From: Actinospica acidithermotolerans
Lineage (GTDB): Bacteria; Actinomycetota; Actinomycetes; Streptomycetales; Catenulisporaceae
Reading direction: 5' to 3'
Assembly (NCBI RefSeq): GCF_018139625.1
Contig: NZ_JAGSOH010000079.1
Span: 1-34,236, forward strand
Length of the DNA: 34,236 nt
The notes beneath the pieces are model-generated. The model had not been told where the DNA came from. It did no database searches and saw only the letters and a list, made by a program, of their open reading frames with translations. Of this stretch, positions 1-7,917 are shown piece after piece. Numbering within the stretch: position 1 is the stretch's first letter; every line of letters starts with the position of its first letter. Position numbers and translations under genes: made by a program.

Positions 1-16
1 GGCGGGCGGCGGCCGA

Positions 17-103
17 GGGAATGACCGGCCGGGGGGAATGACCGGCCCCCGGCCGGGGAACGCGAGGCCGGCGGGCCGGGAAACGTGAGGCCGGCGGCCG
101 GTC
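17..103. repeat. GC-rich short direct repeats upstream of the first gene
   Basis: The 14-mer GGGAATGACCGGCC occurs twice (17-30 and 34-47). It is followed by two diverged copies of a unit of about 22 bp built around GAGGCCGGCGG. The rest of the first 368 bases is GC-rich, and I see no convincing gene in it. The repeats are probably slippage products; no function can be assigned. Confidence 0.5.
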
Positions 104-368
104 GCAGCGGTCGGAACACGCTCGGACTGGTCTAGAGCGGTCGGTTCCGGTCATGATAGGCGGCGGCGGTCCGATCGTCCGACGACAGGTCCTCGACAAC
201 GATGTCGCGCGCGGCAGACGCTCGCGGCAGAAAGGTCTAGGGCGGCACAGAGCGGCGGCGATGCCGGGCGCGGCGGAAATGCCAGTCGTGGCGGCGATGC
301 CGGGTGTGGCAGCGCCGTCGGCGGCGGCGGACCGGTGAGCGCCGTACGACGACAGCGAAGGGAGCGAC

Positions 369-1400
369 GTGCTCAGCATCCTCGGCCTCGACGAACCCAC
401 CGAGCGCGTCTACCACGAGCTGGTGCTGACCGGCCCGGCCAGTGTCGAGGCGCTGGCGCTGCGGCTCGGCCTGGCGCGCGAGGCGGTGGCCGGGTCGGTC
501 GAGATCCTCGAGGCCAAGTCGCTGGCCAACCGGAACCCCGTCGGCCTGGTGCAGACCGCTCCCCCGCAGCTGGCGCTCGGCGCGCTGCTCACGGCGCAGC
601 GGCACGCCCTCGGCCAGGCCGAGCTGACCGCGGCGGCGCTGGACGAGGCGTACCACGCGGCCTCCGCGCAGAATGCGCACGACCTGGTCCAGATAGTCGT
701 CGGCGCCGAACAGGTGATGCAGCGGCTCGAACACCTGCAGCTCAACGCCGAGACCGAACTGCTCGCGCTGGTCCAGGCGCAGGTGGAGATCCCGGCGACG
801 TGCGAGGGCGAGGCCGAATCGCTGGCCATCCAGCGCGGCGTGAGCTACCGCGTCGTGATCGAGCGCGCGGGACTCAACGGCCCGACGTCCGCGAACGCAC
901 TCTCCAGCGCGGTCCCGGTCGGCGAGCAACTGCGCGTCATCGACGTCCTGCCGACGAAGATGGTCATCGCGGATCGCTGCACGGTGATGCTGCCGCTGAG
1001 CCTGCCGGGGTCGGCGGATCCGGACCCGGCCGGGTCGCATCCGCCGGCGTCGACCCAGCGCGCGGACGACGGCCCGGTGGCGCTGATCTCCCGTGCCCCC
1101 GCGCTGGTCAACGCCATGATCGGCTTGTTCGAGTCGATCTGGCAGCGGGCGCTGCCGGTGCGCAAGGACGGCGAGGAGGCCCTCGTCGTGGACGAGCCGG
1201 GGATCGCCCTGCCGACCGCGCTGGACCTGCGGATCCTCTCGCTGCTGCTGGTCGGCGCGACCGACGCGGCGATCGCCAAGCAGCTCGGCCTCGGCCTGCG
1301 CACCGTGCAGCGGCGGGTGGCGCACATGATGGAACTGGCCGAGGTGAGCACCCGGCTGCAGCTCGGCTGGCAGGCGCGCGAGCGCGGCTGGCTCAAGTAG
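369..1400 (+). CDS. TrmB/LuxR-type transcriptional regulator
   Basis: A 343-residue regulator with two DNA-binding segments. The N-terminal ~55 residues (LGLDEPTERVYHELV, then LRLGLAREAV) look like a TrmB/MarR-type winged helix. The C-terminal ~60 residues (ILSLLLVGATDAAIAKQLG then LRTVQRRV) form a LuxR/GerE helix-turn-helix. The ~200 residues between probably form a sensing or dimerisation domain. This two-HTH layout is common in Streptomyces-type genomes, often as orphan regulators of unknown signal. The GTG start is supported by AAGGGAG at 358-364. No obvious operon partner follows; the next gene starts about 225 bp downstream. Family assignment is fairly secure, the regulon is unknown. 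Confidence 0.8.
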   Translation: MLSILGLDEPTERVYHELVLTGPASVEALALRLGLAREAVAGSVEILEAKSLANRNPVGLVQTAPPQLALGALLTAQRHALGQAELTAAALDEAYHAASAQNAHDLVQIVVGAEQVMQRLEHLQLNAETELLALVQAQVEIPATCEGEAESLAIQRGVSYRVVIERAGLNGPTSANALSSAVPVGEQLRVIDVLPTKMVIADRCTVMLPLSLPGSADPDPAGSHPPASTQRADDGPVALISRAPALVNAMIGLFESIWQRALPVRKDGEEALVVDEPGIALPTALDLRILSLLLVGATDAAIAKQLGLGLRTVQRRVAHMMELAEVSTRLQLGWQARERGWLK

Positions 1401-1460
1401 CGGGTGGGGCGCGCGGCTCCCGCCGCTGATCCGGCTCGGGCAGTCCGTGGTCCGGCCGGG

Positions 1461-1514
1461 GCGATCCCGCTCCGGTCATCCGGCTCGGCGATCCCGCTCC
1501 GGCGATCCGGCTCG
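1461..1514. repeat. Two tandem copies of a 27-bp unit
   Basis: Positions 1461-1487 and 1488-1514 are adjacent 27-bp copies starting GCGATCCCGCTCCGG and differing at two bases, with a partial third copy after them. They lie in the gap (1401-1624) between the regulator and the globin gene. No hairpin or promoter is evident. Probably a slippage repeat. Confidence 0.55.
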
Positions 1515-1624
1515 GATTCCCCGGCTCGGGAAGGCCGCGCACGGTCGGATGCGACAATGGAGCCGACGCCGAATGGCCGAGCGGTGCGGTGCGCCGGGCG
1601 GCCGATGGGAGCGAAAGGACGCGC

Positions 1625-2023
1625 GTGGTCTCGATCTCGAAGTCGGGCGAGGCGGACAAGTCTCTGTACGAGCGGATCGGCGAGGAGCCGTTCCGCCGGA
1701 TCGTGCACGCCTTCTACGAGGGCGTGGCCGAGGACGCCGAACTGCGCGCCCTCTATCCGGAGGAGGACCTCGGGCCGGCCGAGGAGCGGCTGGCGCTGTT
1801 CCTGATCCAGTACTGGGGCGGGCCGTCGACGTACTCGCAGAAGCGCGGCCACCCGCGGCTGCGGATGCGCCACGCCGGCTTCCACATCGACGCCGCCGCG
1901 CGGGACCTGTGGCTCAAGCACATGCGCGCCGCGGTGGACGGCGCCGGACTGCAGGAGGCGGACCGCGCGGAGCTGTGGGCGTACCTCGAATACGCCGCGG
2001 GCTTCATGGTCAACGCCGCGTAG
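1625..2023 (+). CDS. glbO: Group II truncated hemoglobin (trHbO)
   Basis: A 132-residue 2-on-2 globin. It has the group II signature YWGGP, then STYS, RGHPRLRMRHAGF with the proximal haem-ligand His in RMRHAGF, and the FYEG segment of the B helix. The YWGGP Trp is the conserved G8 residue of this group. Known family roles are oxygen or peroxide chemistry and NO/ROS handling in the cytoplasm; the actual substrate here is unknown. I chose GTG 1625 because AAAGGAC lies about 8 bases upstream and the protein then matches family length. An in-frame GTG at 1589 lacks a ribosome site. It appears monocistronic. Confidence 0.9.
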   Translation: MVSISKSGEADKSLYERIGEEPFRRIVHAFYEGVAEDAELRALYPEEDLGPAEERLALFLIQYWGGPSTYSQKRGHPRLRMRHAGFHIDAAARDLWLKHMRAAVDGAGLQEADRAELWAYLEYAAGFMVNAA

Positions 2024-2221
2024 CCCACACCGGGTAACGATTGCCTGACACGGCGAACCCTGATACCTATTGATCCATGGCCATTCGCCGCGCGGGAGAC
2101 GTAGCGCTGGTCACGCGCGACCACATCGACCTCTGCCGGGTGTGGTCCTCTTCGTGTCGCCGACACCTCTGACGGCCCACGAATAGCAGTACCCTTCTTC
2201 ACATCAGAGGTGAACACGTCC

Positions 2222-2743
2222 ATGAGCACGATGACCCTGCCCGCCGCTGCCCTGACAGCGTCCGCGAACTTCGTCCACCTGGAGGCGGGCGACCCGCTCG
2301 CGGTGGAACTGGCCGCGTCCTTCCTGGCCGAGGAGTCGGCCCGCGGCGGAGCCGCCGCCGCCAGGTACCTGGAATCCGACCCGCGCGAGTACGAGACCTG
2401 GCTCGGCGGCGCCTGGATCGGCCTGCGCCAGCCCGACGGCTCCCCGGCCGCCGGCGCCGCCTACCGCCGCTACGACCCGACCACCGCCGAGCTCGCCCAG
2501 CTCTGGACCCGCCCCGAACTGCGCCGCAACGGCGTGGCCAGGAAGGTGCTGGCCCACCTCGAATTCCTCGCCGAACGCTCCGGCTACGACCGCCTCTACG
2601 CCGTCGCCGAACCGGGCCACGACGTGCTCCGCGAGTTCCTGCGCGCCGCCGGCTACCAGGCGCTCGGTGACGAGTCGCTGGAATACCTCGGCTTCGTCAA
2701 GGCTTTGCCACGTAGCGATTATCTGCCTCATCCGCTGAGTTAG
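2222..2743 (+). CDS. GNAT family N-acetyltransferase
   Basis: A protein of about 173 residues with the acetyl-CoA-binding motif A of GNAT enzymes: LAQLWTRPELRRNGVARKVL, where RRNGVA is the pyrophosphate loop. The C-terminal FLRAAGYQALG segment is the usual motif B region (substrate fold end). The acceptor substrate cannot be predicted. ATG 2222 follows AGAGG (2206-2210); an in-frame GTG at 2210 overlaps that ribosome site and is less likely. The 3' end overlaps the convergent GMC oxidoreductase gene by 47 bp, a tail-to-tail overlap. A possible promoter (TTGCCT, 17 bp, TACCTA) lies at about 2041-2069. Confidence 0.8.
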   Translation: MSTMTLPAAALTASANFVHLEAGDPLAVELAASFLAEESARGGAAAARYLESDPREYETWLGGAWIGLRQPDGSPAAGAAYRRYDPTTAELAQLWTRPELRRNGVARKVLAHLEFLAERSGYDRLYAVAEPGHDVLREFLRAAGYQALGDESLEYLGFVKALPRSDYLPHPLS

Positions 2744-4238
2744 GAGATCCGGCCTCCCCGATCACCGCCGCCAGATGCTCCGCGACCATCAGCGTCGGCA
2801 GATGCGTGTTCCCGCTGGGGATCACCGGCATGATCGAGGCGTCGGCGACGGAGAGGCCGGGCACGCCGTAGACCTCGCCACGGGCGTTGACGACGGCGCC
2901 CTGCTCCGGGTCGGGGCCCATGGCGCAGGTACCGCAGGCGTGGTGGTAGGTCCAGGCGGAGCGGCGGACGGCGTCGACCAGTTCGGCGCCTTCGTCCATT
3001 CCTGCGCCGAGCCACTGCTCGGGGCCGCCGGCGAGTTCGCGCAGGGGGCTGATGGCGCCCACCTGCCGGGCGGAGCGGACGCCGCGGATCATGGCGGCCA
3101 GGTCGGCCGGGTCCTCGAGCAGGTTGAGGCGGATCTTGGGCGCGGCCTCGGGGTCGAGGGTGGCCAGGCGCAGTCTGCCGCGGGACCTGGGCCGCATCAC
3201 GGTGGCCGAGATCCAGAAGAGCGTCGAGGTCGCGGCGGGGACGTGCTGCAGCCAGGGGGCGTCGTCCGTCCCGTCGGAGTCGGTGCGGGTGGCGACGATC
3301 TGGAAACGGGGGCCGTCCGGGAAGTCGGCTGCGGCCGGCCAGACGACCGAGATGCCGGGGTGCTCCTGGAGGTTGGCGCCGACGCCGGGCAGGTGCGAGC
3401 GGCAGGGCAGGCCGAGTACGGCGAGGTCCCGCGCGGGGCCGATGCCCGACCTCAGCAGGATCGCGGGTGAGCCGTAGGTGCCGGCGGCGAGGACGACGCG
3501 GGCCGCTCGCACTGCGCGTCCGTCGGCCAGTCTCACACCGGCGGCGCGGCCGTTCTCGATCAGCACCCTGTCGACGAGCGCGCCGGGCAGGATGCTGAGG
3601 TTCGCCCGGTCTCGCGCCGCGCGGAGGTAGGTCAACGCGGCGCTCATCCTCACGCCGCCGATCGTGTTGACCGGCGCGGCGCCGACGCCGGCCGCGCCGG
3701 GGCGGTTGTGGTCGACGACCTCGGGGAAGCCCGCCTCGACGAGTGCCTCGTACGCGGCGGCGCCTACCGGGGTGAGTTCCCTCGGCTCGTAGCGGCGGAT
3801 CGGGATCGGGCCGACCCGGCCGTGCCAGCCGTCGGCGAAGTCGAGGTCCGTCTCCAGCCTGCGGAAGTCCTCCAGCACCTCGGCGAAGGACCAGCCGGGG
3901 TTGCCGAGCCTGGCCCAGCCGTCGTAATCCGCGGGCGCGCCGCGCAGCGCGATGGTGCCGTTCGTGGCGCTGCAACCGCCGACGAGCTTCGCGCGGGCCA
4001 CGGCGCCGCCGGTCGCCTCGTCCGTGTAGCCCCAGTCGTGAGTGCCCGCCGAGCGCCAGCCGGAGCGCAGTTCCGCGGGCAGCGCATCGGGATCGGGGTA
4101 GTCGGGGCCCGCCTCGATCAGCAGCACGCGCGGGCCGCCCCGCTCCGAAAGCCGGGCCGCCAGGACGCAGCCTGCCGCCCCGCCCCCCACGATCGCTATG
4201 TCGGTCTCGATCCGGTCAGCCTCGGGCTGAAGGGACAT
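2697..4238 (-). CDS. GMC family FAD-dependent oxidoreductase (choline-dehydrogenase-like)
   Basis: A flavoprotein of about 513 residues. The N-terminus has the FAD dinucleotide-binding motif IAIVGGGAAGCVLAARL. GMC signature 1 follows (LVGGCSATNGTIALRG), signature 2 is near the middle (YGSPAILLRSGIGPA), and the C-terminal flavin/active-site region contains HHACGTCAMG and the closing SGNTHLPTLMVAEHLA. Family members oxidise alcohols or sugars using FAD; the substrate is not predictable. An upstream in-frame start exists, but the Met at 4238 fits the family N-terminus and has GAGG about 11 bases before it. The gene lies 114 bp downstream of a PhyH-type dioxygenase on the same strand, so the pair may be cotranscribed and act on one pathway (inference). 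Confidence 0.9.
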   Translation of the reverse strand: MSLQPEADRIETDIAIVGGGAAGCVLAARLSERGGPRVLLIEAGPDYPDPDALPAELRSGWRSAGTHDWGYTDEATGGAVARAKLVGGCSATNGTIALRGAPADYDGWARLGNPGWSFAEVLEDFRRLETDLDFADGWHGRVGPIPIRRYEPRELTPVGAAAYEALVEAGFPEVVDHNRPGAAGVGAAPVNTIGGVRMSAALTYLRAARDRANLSILPGALVDRVLIENGRAAGVRLADGRAVRAARVVLAAGTYGSPAILLRSGIGPARDLAVLGLPCRSHLPGVGANLQEHPGISVVWPAAADFPDGPRFQIVATRTDSDGTDDAPWLQHVPAATSTLFWISATVMRPRSRGRLRLATLDPEAAPKIRLNLLEDPADLAAMIRGVRSARQVGAISPLRELAGGPEQWLGAGMDEGAELVDAVRRSAWTYHHACGTCAMGPDPEQGAVVNARGEVYGVPGLSVADASIMPVIPSGNTHLPTLMVAEHLAAVIGEAGSPNSADEADNRYVAKP

Positions 4239-4352
4239 GGACTGCACCGCCTCACGAAGATCGGGGAGCTGTCCCTGACCACCCTCGGCGGATCCCGGCG
4301 GCGCGCACAAGGGCGTATCGGAGCACTGATGCCCCGATACGCCTCGGTGTTC

Positions 4353-5276
4353 CTAGCGGTTGTTGTTGACCTTCGGGTCGAGCAGGCCGCGGTCGCGCAG
4401 GTACTCGCGCAGCGGGTACTTGTCGCCGATACCCCAGTAGGACAGCGCGTCCTTGCCGCCGCCGAGCAGCTGCTGCTGGATCGGGGTCAGCTCGTTCCAC
4501 CACGGGTGCTCCGGGGTGATGACGCGGTCCTCGTGCGGGGCGATCCAGCGGTACGTCCAGCCGATGAACAGGCAGCGGCGGTCGATGTCCGAGTAGTTGT
4601 CCGAGCGGCCGTGGTAGAGGCGGCGGTCGAAGAGCACGACGTCGCCCTGGTTGGCGCAGACCTCGATGGCGCCCTCGGGCTGCTCGAAGTCGAGGCTCAG
4701 GTCCTCGGGCCGGGCCAGCCGGCTGGTCTTGTGCGAGCCGGGGATGCACATGAAGTTGCCGCGGCCCGGCTGCGAGAGGTCGGAGAGGTAGAAGGCGGTG
4801 CGGATCGACAGGAGCGGGCGGACCGGCTCGGTCTCGATCTCCAGGTTCTGCCGTCCGCCGTCCTGGTGCCAGCGCCACGTCTTGCGGGTGTCCGCGGGCA
4901 CGCCCGGGTGGATGTCGATGTGGTGGTGGTACGCGTGGATGTTCCAGCCGAGGATGCCCCACACGAGCGGGAAGACCGTGGGCAGCTCCAGCAGCTCCAG
5001 GAACACCTTGTCCCGGTGCAGGAAGCCCATCAGGTGCATGCTCTGGTCCTTCGGGTGCAGCAGGCCCTCGGCCTTCTGCTGCGCGTACACCCGGTCCTGC
5101 GCCTCGATCAGCCGCTCCAGCAGCTGCGCCGGGATGGCGTCGCGGATGATGAAGTACCCGTCGCGGTCGAAGTCGGCCCGCTGCTCATCCGTGATCTGGA
5201 TGCCGTCGTAGGGCACGAGCGGACGGTCGGCGGCCGAGGAGGCCGGGGCTATGGACTCGCCCATCATCATGGACAT
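4353..5276 (-). CDS. Phytanoyl-CoA dioxygenase (PhyH)-family Fe(II)/2-oxoglutarate oxygenase
   Basis: A non-haem iron oxygenase of about 307 residues. The iron-binding triad is visible as HQD in WRWHQDGG (near residue 137) and a distal His in RLYHGRSDN (near 221). An Arg after it (RRCLFIGWTYR) is placed to bind 2-oxoglutarate, and the PGSHK motif of the family lies between them. Opening text GYFIIRDAIP is typical of PhyH proteins. Enzymes of this family hydroxylate small molecules, lipids or ectoine; the substrate here is open. The start at Met 5276 is preceded by AAGGGGG with ~10 bp spacing, while an upstream in-frame start lacks support. The GMC oxidoreductase follows in the same orientation. 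Confidence 0.88.
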   Translation of the reverse strand: MSMMMGESIAPASSAADRPLVPYDGIQITDEQRADFDRDGYFIIRDAIPAQLLERLIEAQDRVYAQQKAEGLLHPKDQSMHLMGFLHRDKVFLELLELPTVFPLVWGILGWNIHAYHHHIDIHPGVPADTRKTWRWHQDGGRQNLEIETEPVRPLLSIRTAFYLSDLSQPGRGNFMCIPGSHKTSRLARPEDLSLDFEQPEGAIEVCANQGDVVLFDRRLYHGRSDNYSDIDRRCLFIGWTYRWIAPHEDRVITPEHPWWNELTPIQQQLLGGGKDALSYWGIGDKYPLREYLRDRGLLDPKVNNNR

Positions 5277-5429
5277 GGGTTCGCGACCCCCTTGTATCGA
5301 GGAACCTGGACGACCACGCCGATTCGCCCGCGAAGCGCGGTCCGCTCTTTCAGACGCCCGGTCCACCAGTACGGTTGCGGATTTACCGGCAGGTTACGAG
5401 CCGATTCTTTACGGACCCTGAGGCGTTCG

Positions 5430-6611
5430 TCAACGCTCGCTTACCCGGGCCAGTCCGGCCGACCACTTCTCCTCGACCCGGCCGAAGCGCCACACCGCCA
5501 TCGCGACCAGCCACGTCGCCACGAACAGGCCCACGATGAAGAATCCCGCGCGGTTGATGTCGAATGCCGACATGGCGTTCCAGAAACCGCCCGTGAGGTG
5601 CAGCTCGGTGGCGAGCAGTCCGAGTGCTTCGATTCCGCCGATGAACACGCAGATGCCGACGGACAGTCCGGTAATCGTCAGGTTGTAGTAGACCTTGCGC
5701 ACCGGGTTGAGGAACGCCCAGCCGTAGGCGAGGTTCATGAAGCAGCCGTCGATGGTGTCCAGCAGCGTCATCCCGGCGGTGAACAGCATCGGCAGCGCGA
5801 CGATCGCGTACCAGGGCACATGCTGGCTGGCCAGCACCGCGGTCGTGGCCAGCAGCGCGACCTCGGTGGCGGTGTCGAAGCCGAGCCCGAACACGACGCC
5901 GACCGGGTAGATCTGCCAGGGCTTGCGGATCGCGCGCATCCAGCGCCCGAAGAACCGGCTCATCAGGCCACGGTTCTGCAACTGCTCCTCGAGCGCCGCC
6001 TCGTCGAACTCGCCGCGCCGCATCGAGCGCCAGACCCGGGCGATTCCGGCCAGAATGACCAGGTTCAGCGCCGCGATGAGGAACAGGAAGCTCGCTGAGA
6101 CGACCGTGCCGAAGACGCCGCCGAACTGCTCCAGCGAGGAGTTCGGGTTGGAAACCTCGCCGAACACGGTCTTCTCGGCGACCACGATCCCGGCTCCGAT
6201 CGCGACGACGACCGTGGAGTGGCCGAGCGAGAAGAAGAAGCCGACGCTGAGCGGACGCTGGCCGTCGTGCATCAGCTTCCGCGTGGTGTTGTCGATCGCG
6301 GAGATGTGGTCGGCGTCGAAGGCGTGCCGCATGCCGAGCGTGTACGCGAGCACCGCCACGCCGATGCCGAGGCCCTTGTAGTGCTGCGGGACGACGAGGA
6401 CGGCGAAGATGCCGAAGCCGAGGACGTGCAGCAGCGCGATGAAGCCGAACATGAGCAGCGTGCGCCGCCACTCGGCCGGCGTGAGCATGGCCCGGACGCG
6501 GGCGATCCGGCCGACCCCTTCGGCGGCGCCGGGGACGGCGACGGGACTCGAGACGGTCACGGGTTCCTCGTTCTTCCGGCGGCTGGCGGGACTGCTGGGC
6601 TCACTATGCAT
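5430..6611 (-). CDS. NiCoT-family nickel/cobalt permease
   Basis: A membrane protein of about 393 residues with around eight hydrophobic segments. The second segment carries the NiCoT signature H-x4-D-H (RHAFDADHI), essential for metal transport in HoxN/NixA. Other family motifs follow: LGHSTVVV, LGFDTATEV, and GMTLLDTIDGCFM. A charged cytoplasmic loop (residues ~185-215) precedes the fourth conserved motif. It imports Ni2+ and/or Co2+ across the cytoplasmic membrane. A strong inverted repeat matching the Nur consensus lies 10 bp upstream of ATG 6611, suggesting nickel-dependent repression and arguing against the longer ORF that would run through it. GTG 6560, after GAGGA, is an alternative start. 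Confidence 0.92.
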   Translation of the reverse strand: MHSEPSSPASRRKNEEPVTVSSPVAVPGAAEGVGRIARVRAMLTPAEWRRTLLMFGFIALLHVLGFGIFAVLVVPQHYKGLGIGVAVLAYTLGMRHAFDADHISAIDNTTRKLMHDGQRPLSVGFFFSLGHSTVVVAIGAGIVVAEKTVFGEVSNPNSSLEQFGGVFGTVVSASFLFLIAALNLVILAGIARVWRSMRRGEFDEAALEEQLQNRGLMSRFFGRWMRAIRKPWQIYPVGVVFGLGFDTATEVALLATTAVLASQHVPWYAIVALPMLFTAGMTLLDTIDGCFMNLAYGWAFLNPVRKVYYNLTITGLSVGICVFIGGIEALGLLATELHLTGGFWNAMSAFDINRAGFFIVGLFVATWLVAMAVWRFGRVEEKWSAGLARVSER

Positions 6612-6620
6612 TCTTCCCGC

Positions 6621-6641
6621 ACTTGCAAATAGTTTGCAAGT
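6621..6641 (-). promoter_or_regulatory. Putative Nur (nickel-responsive Fur-family) operator
   Basis: A 9-bp perfect inverted repeat with a 3-bp centre. It contains TTGCAA-ATAGT-TTGCAA (6623-6639), an exact match to the Streptomyces Nur box tTGCaa-N5-ttGCAA as I know it. It lies just upstream of the nickel/cobalt permease start, where Nur bound to nickel would block transcription. The match of site type to transported metal makes this a strong assignment, though no Nur gene is in the window. Confidence 0.8.
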
Positions 6642-6736
6642 ACCGGCGGGTGGCGATCCCACCCAGGCCGTGCGATCGCCGCCGCCAGCCTCCACTGGCG
6701 CCTACGGCGCCCGGTCACCTCACCGGCCAGCACGCC

Positions 6737-6773
6737 GAGCTCGCGCGCGGAGCTCGCGCGACGAGCTCGCGCG
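6737..6773. repeat. Three GAGCTCGCGCG copies at 13-bp period
   Basis: GAGCTCGCGCG occurs at 6737-6747, 6750-6760 and 6763-6773 in the gap between the divergent nickel permease and aquaporin genes. Each copy contains a SacI-like GAGCTC palindrome. The spacing of a little more than one helical turn could suit a regulator, but low-complexity slippage is equally possible. Confidence 0.5.
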
Positions 6774-6864
6774 CCGCATCGCCCAGCGCCCGCTCGCCAC
6801 CCAACGCCCCGCCCCCGTCGGGCCGAGTCGGCTCGATCCCGTCGCCGCGACGCACGCGTGAACT

Positions 6865-6888
6865 GCCCTGAATGGCGTAGTTCAGGGC
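6865..6888. promoter_or_regulatory. Inverted repeat upstream of the aquaporin gene
   Basis: GCCCTGAA and TTCAGGGC form 8-bp perfect arms around the 8-nt centre TGGCGTAG, about 100 bp before the aquaporin start. It may be an operator for a dimeric regulator or a hairpin in the leader. I cannot match it to a known regulator. Confidence 0.4.
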
Positions 6889-6983
6889 GCTCGGCCGACC
6901 GCGGTGTGCCCGGGCGAACCTAGGCTGGCTCACGTTTGCGCCTCACCCGGACGGAGGCGGGGCGACTGAGTCGAGGAGGTCCC

Positions 6984-7802
6984 ATGAGCGCACCGCCGAC
7001 GACAGCCCCCCGCACGCCGCACGCCGCGGCTCAGCGGCGGCCCTCGCTGATCGGCCACGTCGAGAACGGCTGGGCGGCACTGATCGCCGAGTTCGTCGGC
7101 ACGGCCGCCTTGGTGTTCTTCGCGGTGGGCACCGCCGTGTACTCCGGCGTGACCGCCGGAACCGTGGGGATCGCGCTGGCGTTCGGCTTCGTGCTGGTCG
7201 CGCTCGTCTACGCGATCGGCTCCGTGTCGGGCTGCCACGTCAATCCCGCCGTCACCCTCGGCATGGTGCTCGCCAGGCGGATGAACCCGATCTGCGGCGG
7301 GCTCTACGCGATCGCGCAGTTCTGCGGCGGCATCGTCGGCGCGCTGCTGCTCTACTGGGTGTCGAACACCGTGCTGGCCCGGACCGGCGGCCCGTTCAAC
7401 CGCAAGTCCTTCGGCGCCAACGGCTACGGCAGCGACTCGGACCTGCATATCAGCGTCGGCGGCGCGTTCCTGGTCGAGATCATCCTGACCGCGCTGCTGA
7501 TCATCGTCGTCCTCGGCGTCACCCACGGCCCCGGCGTGAAGGGCTTGGAAGGCGTCGCCATCGGCACCGCGCTGACCGCCATCCACCTCGTCGGCATCCC
7601 GCTCACCGGCACCTCGGTCAACCCGGCCCGCTCGCTCGGCCCGGCGATCTTCGCCGAGACCAACGCCCTCAGCCAGGTCTGGCTCTTCATCGTCGCCCCG
7701 CTGTGCGGCGCGGTACTCGGCGTCCTCGTGCACACCGCCCTGCGCGGCTACAAGCGGAGCGTCGTGGAGAGCAAGCCCGTGGACCGCGCCTCCGCCGAGT
7801 GA
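6984..7802 (+). CDS. MIP-family aquaporin, AqpZ-like water channel
   Basis: A 272-residue channel with six hydrophobic segments and two half-helix NPA boxes: HVNPAVTLG near residue 82 and SVNPARSLGPA near residue 212. The selectivity filter reads as water-specific: Phe in ALAFGF (helix 2), His in AIHLVG (helix 5), Thr in TGTSVNPA and Arg after the second NPA. These match E. coli AqpZ positions as I know them, rather than the Gly/Asp pattern of glycerol facilitators. The ATG at 6984 follows GAGGAGG at an ideal distance; the longer ORF from 6936 has no such site. The N-terminal ~30 residues are Pro/Ala/Thr-rich. It appears to be a single-gene unit. Confidence 0.92.
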   Translation: MSAPPTTAPRTPHAAAQRRPSLIGHVENGWAALIAEFVGTAALVFFAVGTAVYSGVTAGTVGIALAFGFVLVALVYAIGSVSGCHVNPAVTLGMVLARRMNPICGGLYAIAQFCGGIVGALLLYWVSNTVLARTGGPFNRKSFGANGYGSDSDLHISVGGAFLVEIILTALLIIVVLGVTHGPGVKGLEGVAIGTALTAIHLVGIPLTGTSVNPARSLGPAIFAETNALSQVWLFIVAPLCGAVLGVLVHTALRGYKRSVVESKPVDRASAE

Positions 7803-7917
7803 CCGGACCGGCGCCCCCGATTTCTGTTGCGGTTCTGTGAAATCCGAGATACCCATAAGTGCTCTGCAGCGCATATGAAGGTACTGCTTGATAAATTCAC
7901 AGAAACTGGGGGGTCCG

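Noticed and set aside
3708-6098. A 796-codon open frame on the + strand
   Set aside because: It is antisense to the GMC, PhyH and NiCoT genes, all of which have clear motifs. The translation is Arg/Val/Ala/Gly-rich with no domain; long antisense frames are expected at this GC content.
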